A DNA stretch of 5,941 nucleotides, taken from positions 1 through 5,941 of the forward strand of contig JAUWWU010000066.1 of NCBI GenBank assembly GCA_030616695.1, read 5' to 3'. This stretch comes from Candidatus Omnitrophota bacterium. GTDB lineage: Bacteria > Omnitrophota > Gorgyraeia > JAHIPI01. The position numbers and the translations under genes were made by a program. The notes below the pieces were generated by a model that saw only the letters and a program-made list of their open reading frames with translations, did not search any database and had not been told where the DNA came from. How positions within the stretch are numbered: position 1 is the stretch's first letter; every line of letters starts with the position of its first letter. Shown here piece after piece: positions 4,832-5,941 of this stretch.

Positions 4832-5941
4832 AGACTGTCTATGTGGACAACAATGCGACTACAATGGTAGCTCCCGAGGCCTTCGAGGCAATGAGGCCTT
4901 TTCTGGCAGACCTGTACGGAAATCCCTCCAGCATGCATACCTTCGGAGGCAGGATCTCTAAATACATAGAAGAGGCAAGGGGAAGGGTTGCGGATTTACT
5001 CGGCGCAGGCGATCCTTCGGAAATCATATTCACCAGTTGCGGGACGGAAAGCGACAATACGGCAATAATCAGCACATTGAGGTCTTATCCGGATAAGAAG
5101 CACATAATAACGACGAATGTGGAGCATCCGGCAGTGCTTAATCTATGTAATTACTTAGAGACAGCCGGATATAGGATTACGTATTTAGGCGTCGACAACT
5201 CGGGTATGATAGATTTGAATGAGCTTAAGTCCGCGATCGACCGGGATACGGCTATTATCTCCGCCATGTATGCGAATAACGAAACGGGCGTAATATTTCC
5301 GGTTGAGGAAATAGCGGAGATCGCAAGGTCGCGCGGTGTAGTATTTCATACCGATGCTGTCCAGGCGGCAGGTAAGATCCCTTTTAAATTGACACAATTG
5401 CCGGCGGACCTCGTGTCTATTTCGGGCCATAAGCTGCATGGCCCAAAAGGCGTCGGAGCGCTATATATCCGTAAAGGGACAAAATTTACCCCGTTTTTAG
5501 TAGGAGGGCACCAGGAGCGCGGCCGCAGAGGCGGCACGGAAAATACGGCATCCATAGTAGGATTGGGCGTGGCGTGCCGTTTAGCCAAAAAAAATATAGA
5601 AGAAGAAAGGACGCGGATTAAAAAGCTGCGCGATAAATTGGAAGACGCGCTTTTACGAAAGATACCAAACTCCAGGGTAAACGGCGATAGGGAAAGACGG
5701 CTTCCGAATACGTCCAATATCGCCTTTGAATTCGTGGAAGGCGAGGCCATCTTGCTGAAACTGGACGAAAAAGGCATAGCGGCTTCATCCGGTTCCGCAT
5801 GCACATCAGGCTCTTTGACCCCATCGCATGTATTGAGGACGATGGGGATACCGTTTACCTTCATCCAGGGTTCGGTGCGCTTTAGCCTAAGCCGGTATAA
5901 CACGGAAAAAGAGATAGGTTATATTATAAAACATACGCCGT
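4828..5941 (+). CDS. nifS: NifS cysteine desulfurase (3' end cut off)
   Basis: 371 codons are visible before the right edge; about 30 residues are probably missing compared with a NifS near 400 residues. The PLP enzyme converts cysteine to alanine and carries the sulfur as a persulfide. Residues seen are the opening VYVDNNATT (4-12), GNPSSMH (31-37), FTSCGTESDN (68-77), VEHPAV (98-103) with His100, HTDAVQ (174-179) with Asp176, SGHKLHGPKG (199-208) with the PLP-linking Lys202, and SSGSACTSGSL (320-330) with persulfide Cys325. Lys202 and Cys325 fall at the same numbers as in A. vinelandii NifS. The closeness along the whole length, together with the nifU partner, places it in the NifS rather than the SufS group. 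The start overlaps the nifU stop. It is the likely sulfur source for NifU and, by inference, for the PP-loop thiouridylase nearby. Confidence 0.98.
   Translation, partial: MKTVYVDNNATTMVAPEAFEAMRPFLADLYGNPSSMHTFGGRISKYIEEARGRVADLLGAGDPSEIIFTSCGTESDNTAIISTLRSYPDKKHIITTNVEHPAVLNLCNYLETAGYRITYLGVDNSGMIDLNELKSAIDRDTAIISAMYANNETGVIFPVEEIAEIARSRGVVFHTDAVQAAGKIPFKLTQLPADLVSISGHKLHGPKGVGALYIRKGTKFTPFLVGGHQERGRRGGTENTASIVGLGVACRLAKKNIEEERTRIKKLRDKLEDALLRKIPNSRVNGDRERRLPNTSNIAFEFVEGEAILLKLDEKGIAASSGSACTSGSLTPSHVLRTMGIPFTFIQGSVRFSLSRYNTEKEIGYIIKHTP

Noticed and set aside
5346..5903. Minus-strand open frame (185 codons) opposite nifS
   Set aside because: The plus-strand NifS matches the family over the full length with all catalytic residues; the antisense frame shows no recognisable motif.
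3971..5941. Evidence of a nitrogen-fixation island
   Set aside because: NifU and NifS also serve general Fe-S assembly in anaerobes. No nitrogenase structural or cofactor gene is visible.

Overview
This is a stretch of bacterial chromosome with tight gene packing: ATGA stop/start overlaps, clear Shine-Dalgarno sites and a TPP riboswitch. No mobile element, tRNA, rRNA or CRISPR array was seen. Codon use leans to ATA (Ile) and AGG (Arg) at moderate GC. The gene set suggests an anaerobe: a sulfide-type (His) Thi4, NifU/NifS as the Fe-S assembly machinery, and a THUMP-less ThiI-like sulfurtransferase. An uncultivated anaerobic lineage (for example Omnitrophota-like) would fit, but that placement is an impression, not a demonstrated assignment.

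Layout. (1) Positions 1-1500, plus strand: a tightly coupled run of a LOG-family nucleotide phosphoribohydrolase (cut by the left edge), a PduO-type cob(I)alamin adenosyltransferase and endonuclease III (nth). (2) 1509-1679, minus strand: a 56-residue unrecognised basic protein with a strong ribosome binding site and its own extended -10 promoter, convergent with nth. (3) 1680-2050: a divergent control region. It holds the minus-strand promoter, a plus-strand promoter overlapped by a perfect 22-bp palindrome, a TPP riboswitch with an unusual 56-nt two-hairpin insertion, and an intrinsic terminator with a readable antiterminator. (4) 2051-3907: thi4 plus a PP-loop/NFACT-R-like thiouridylase, both downstream of the riboswitch. 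(5) 3971-5941: nifU and nifS with translational overlap and a candidate promoter of their own; nifS runs off the right edge.

How the genes fit together. NifS takes sulfur from cysteine and NifU builds Fe-S clusters. Endonuclease III needs a [4Fe-4S] cluster. The PP-loop protein probably uses persulfide sulfur to thiolate tRNA. The Thi4 has His where yeast and plant enzymes carry the sacrificial sulfur-donor Cys, so it should need sulfide from outside. The right half therefore reads as a sulfur-handling neighbourhood in which thiazole synthesis is repressed by thiamin pyrophosphate. Most interesting are the riboswitch insertion, the palindrome on its promoter, the clear antiterminator, the His-type Thi4 beside a sulfur-relay set, and the small orphan protein.
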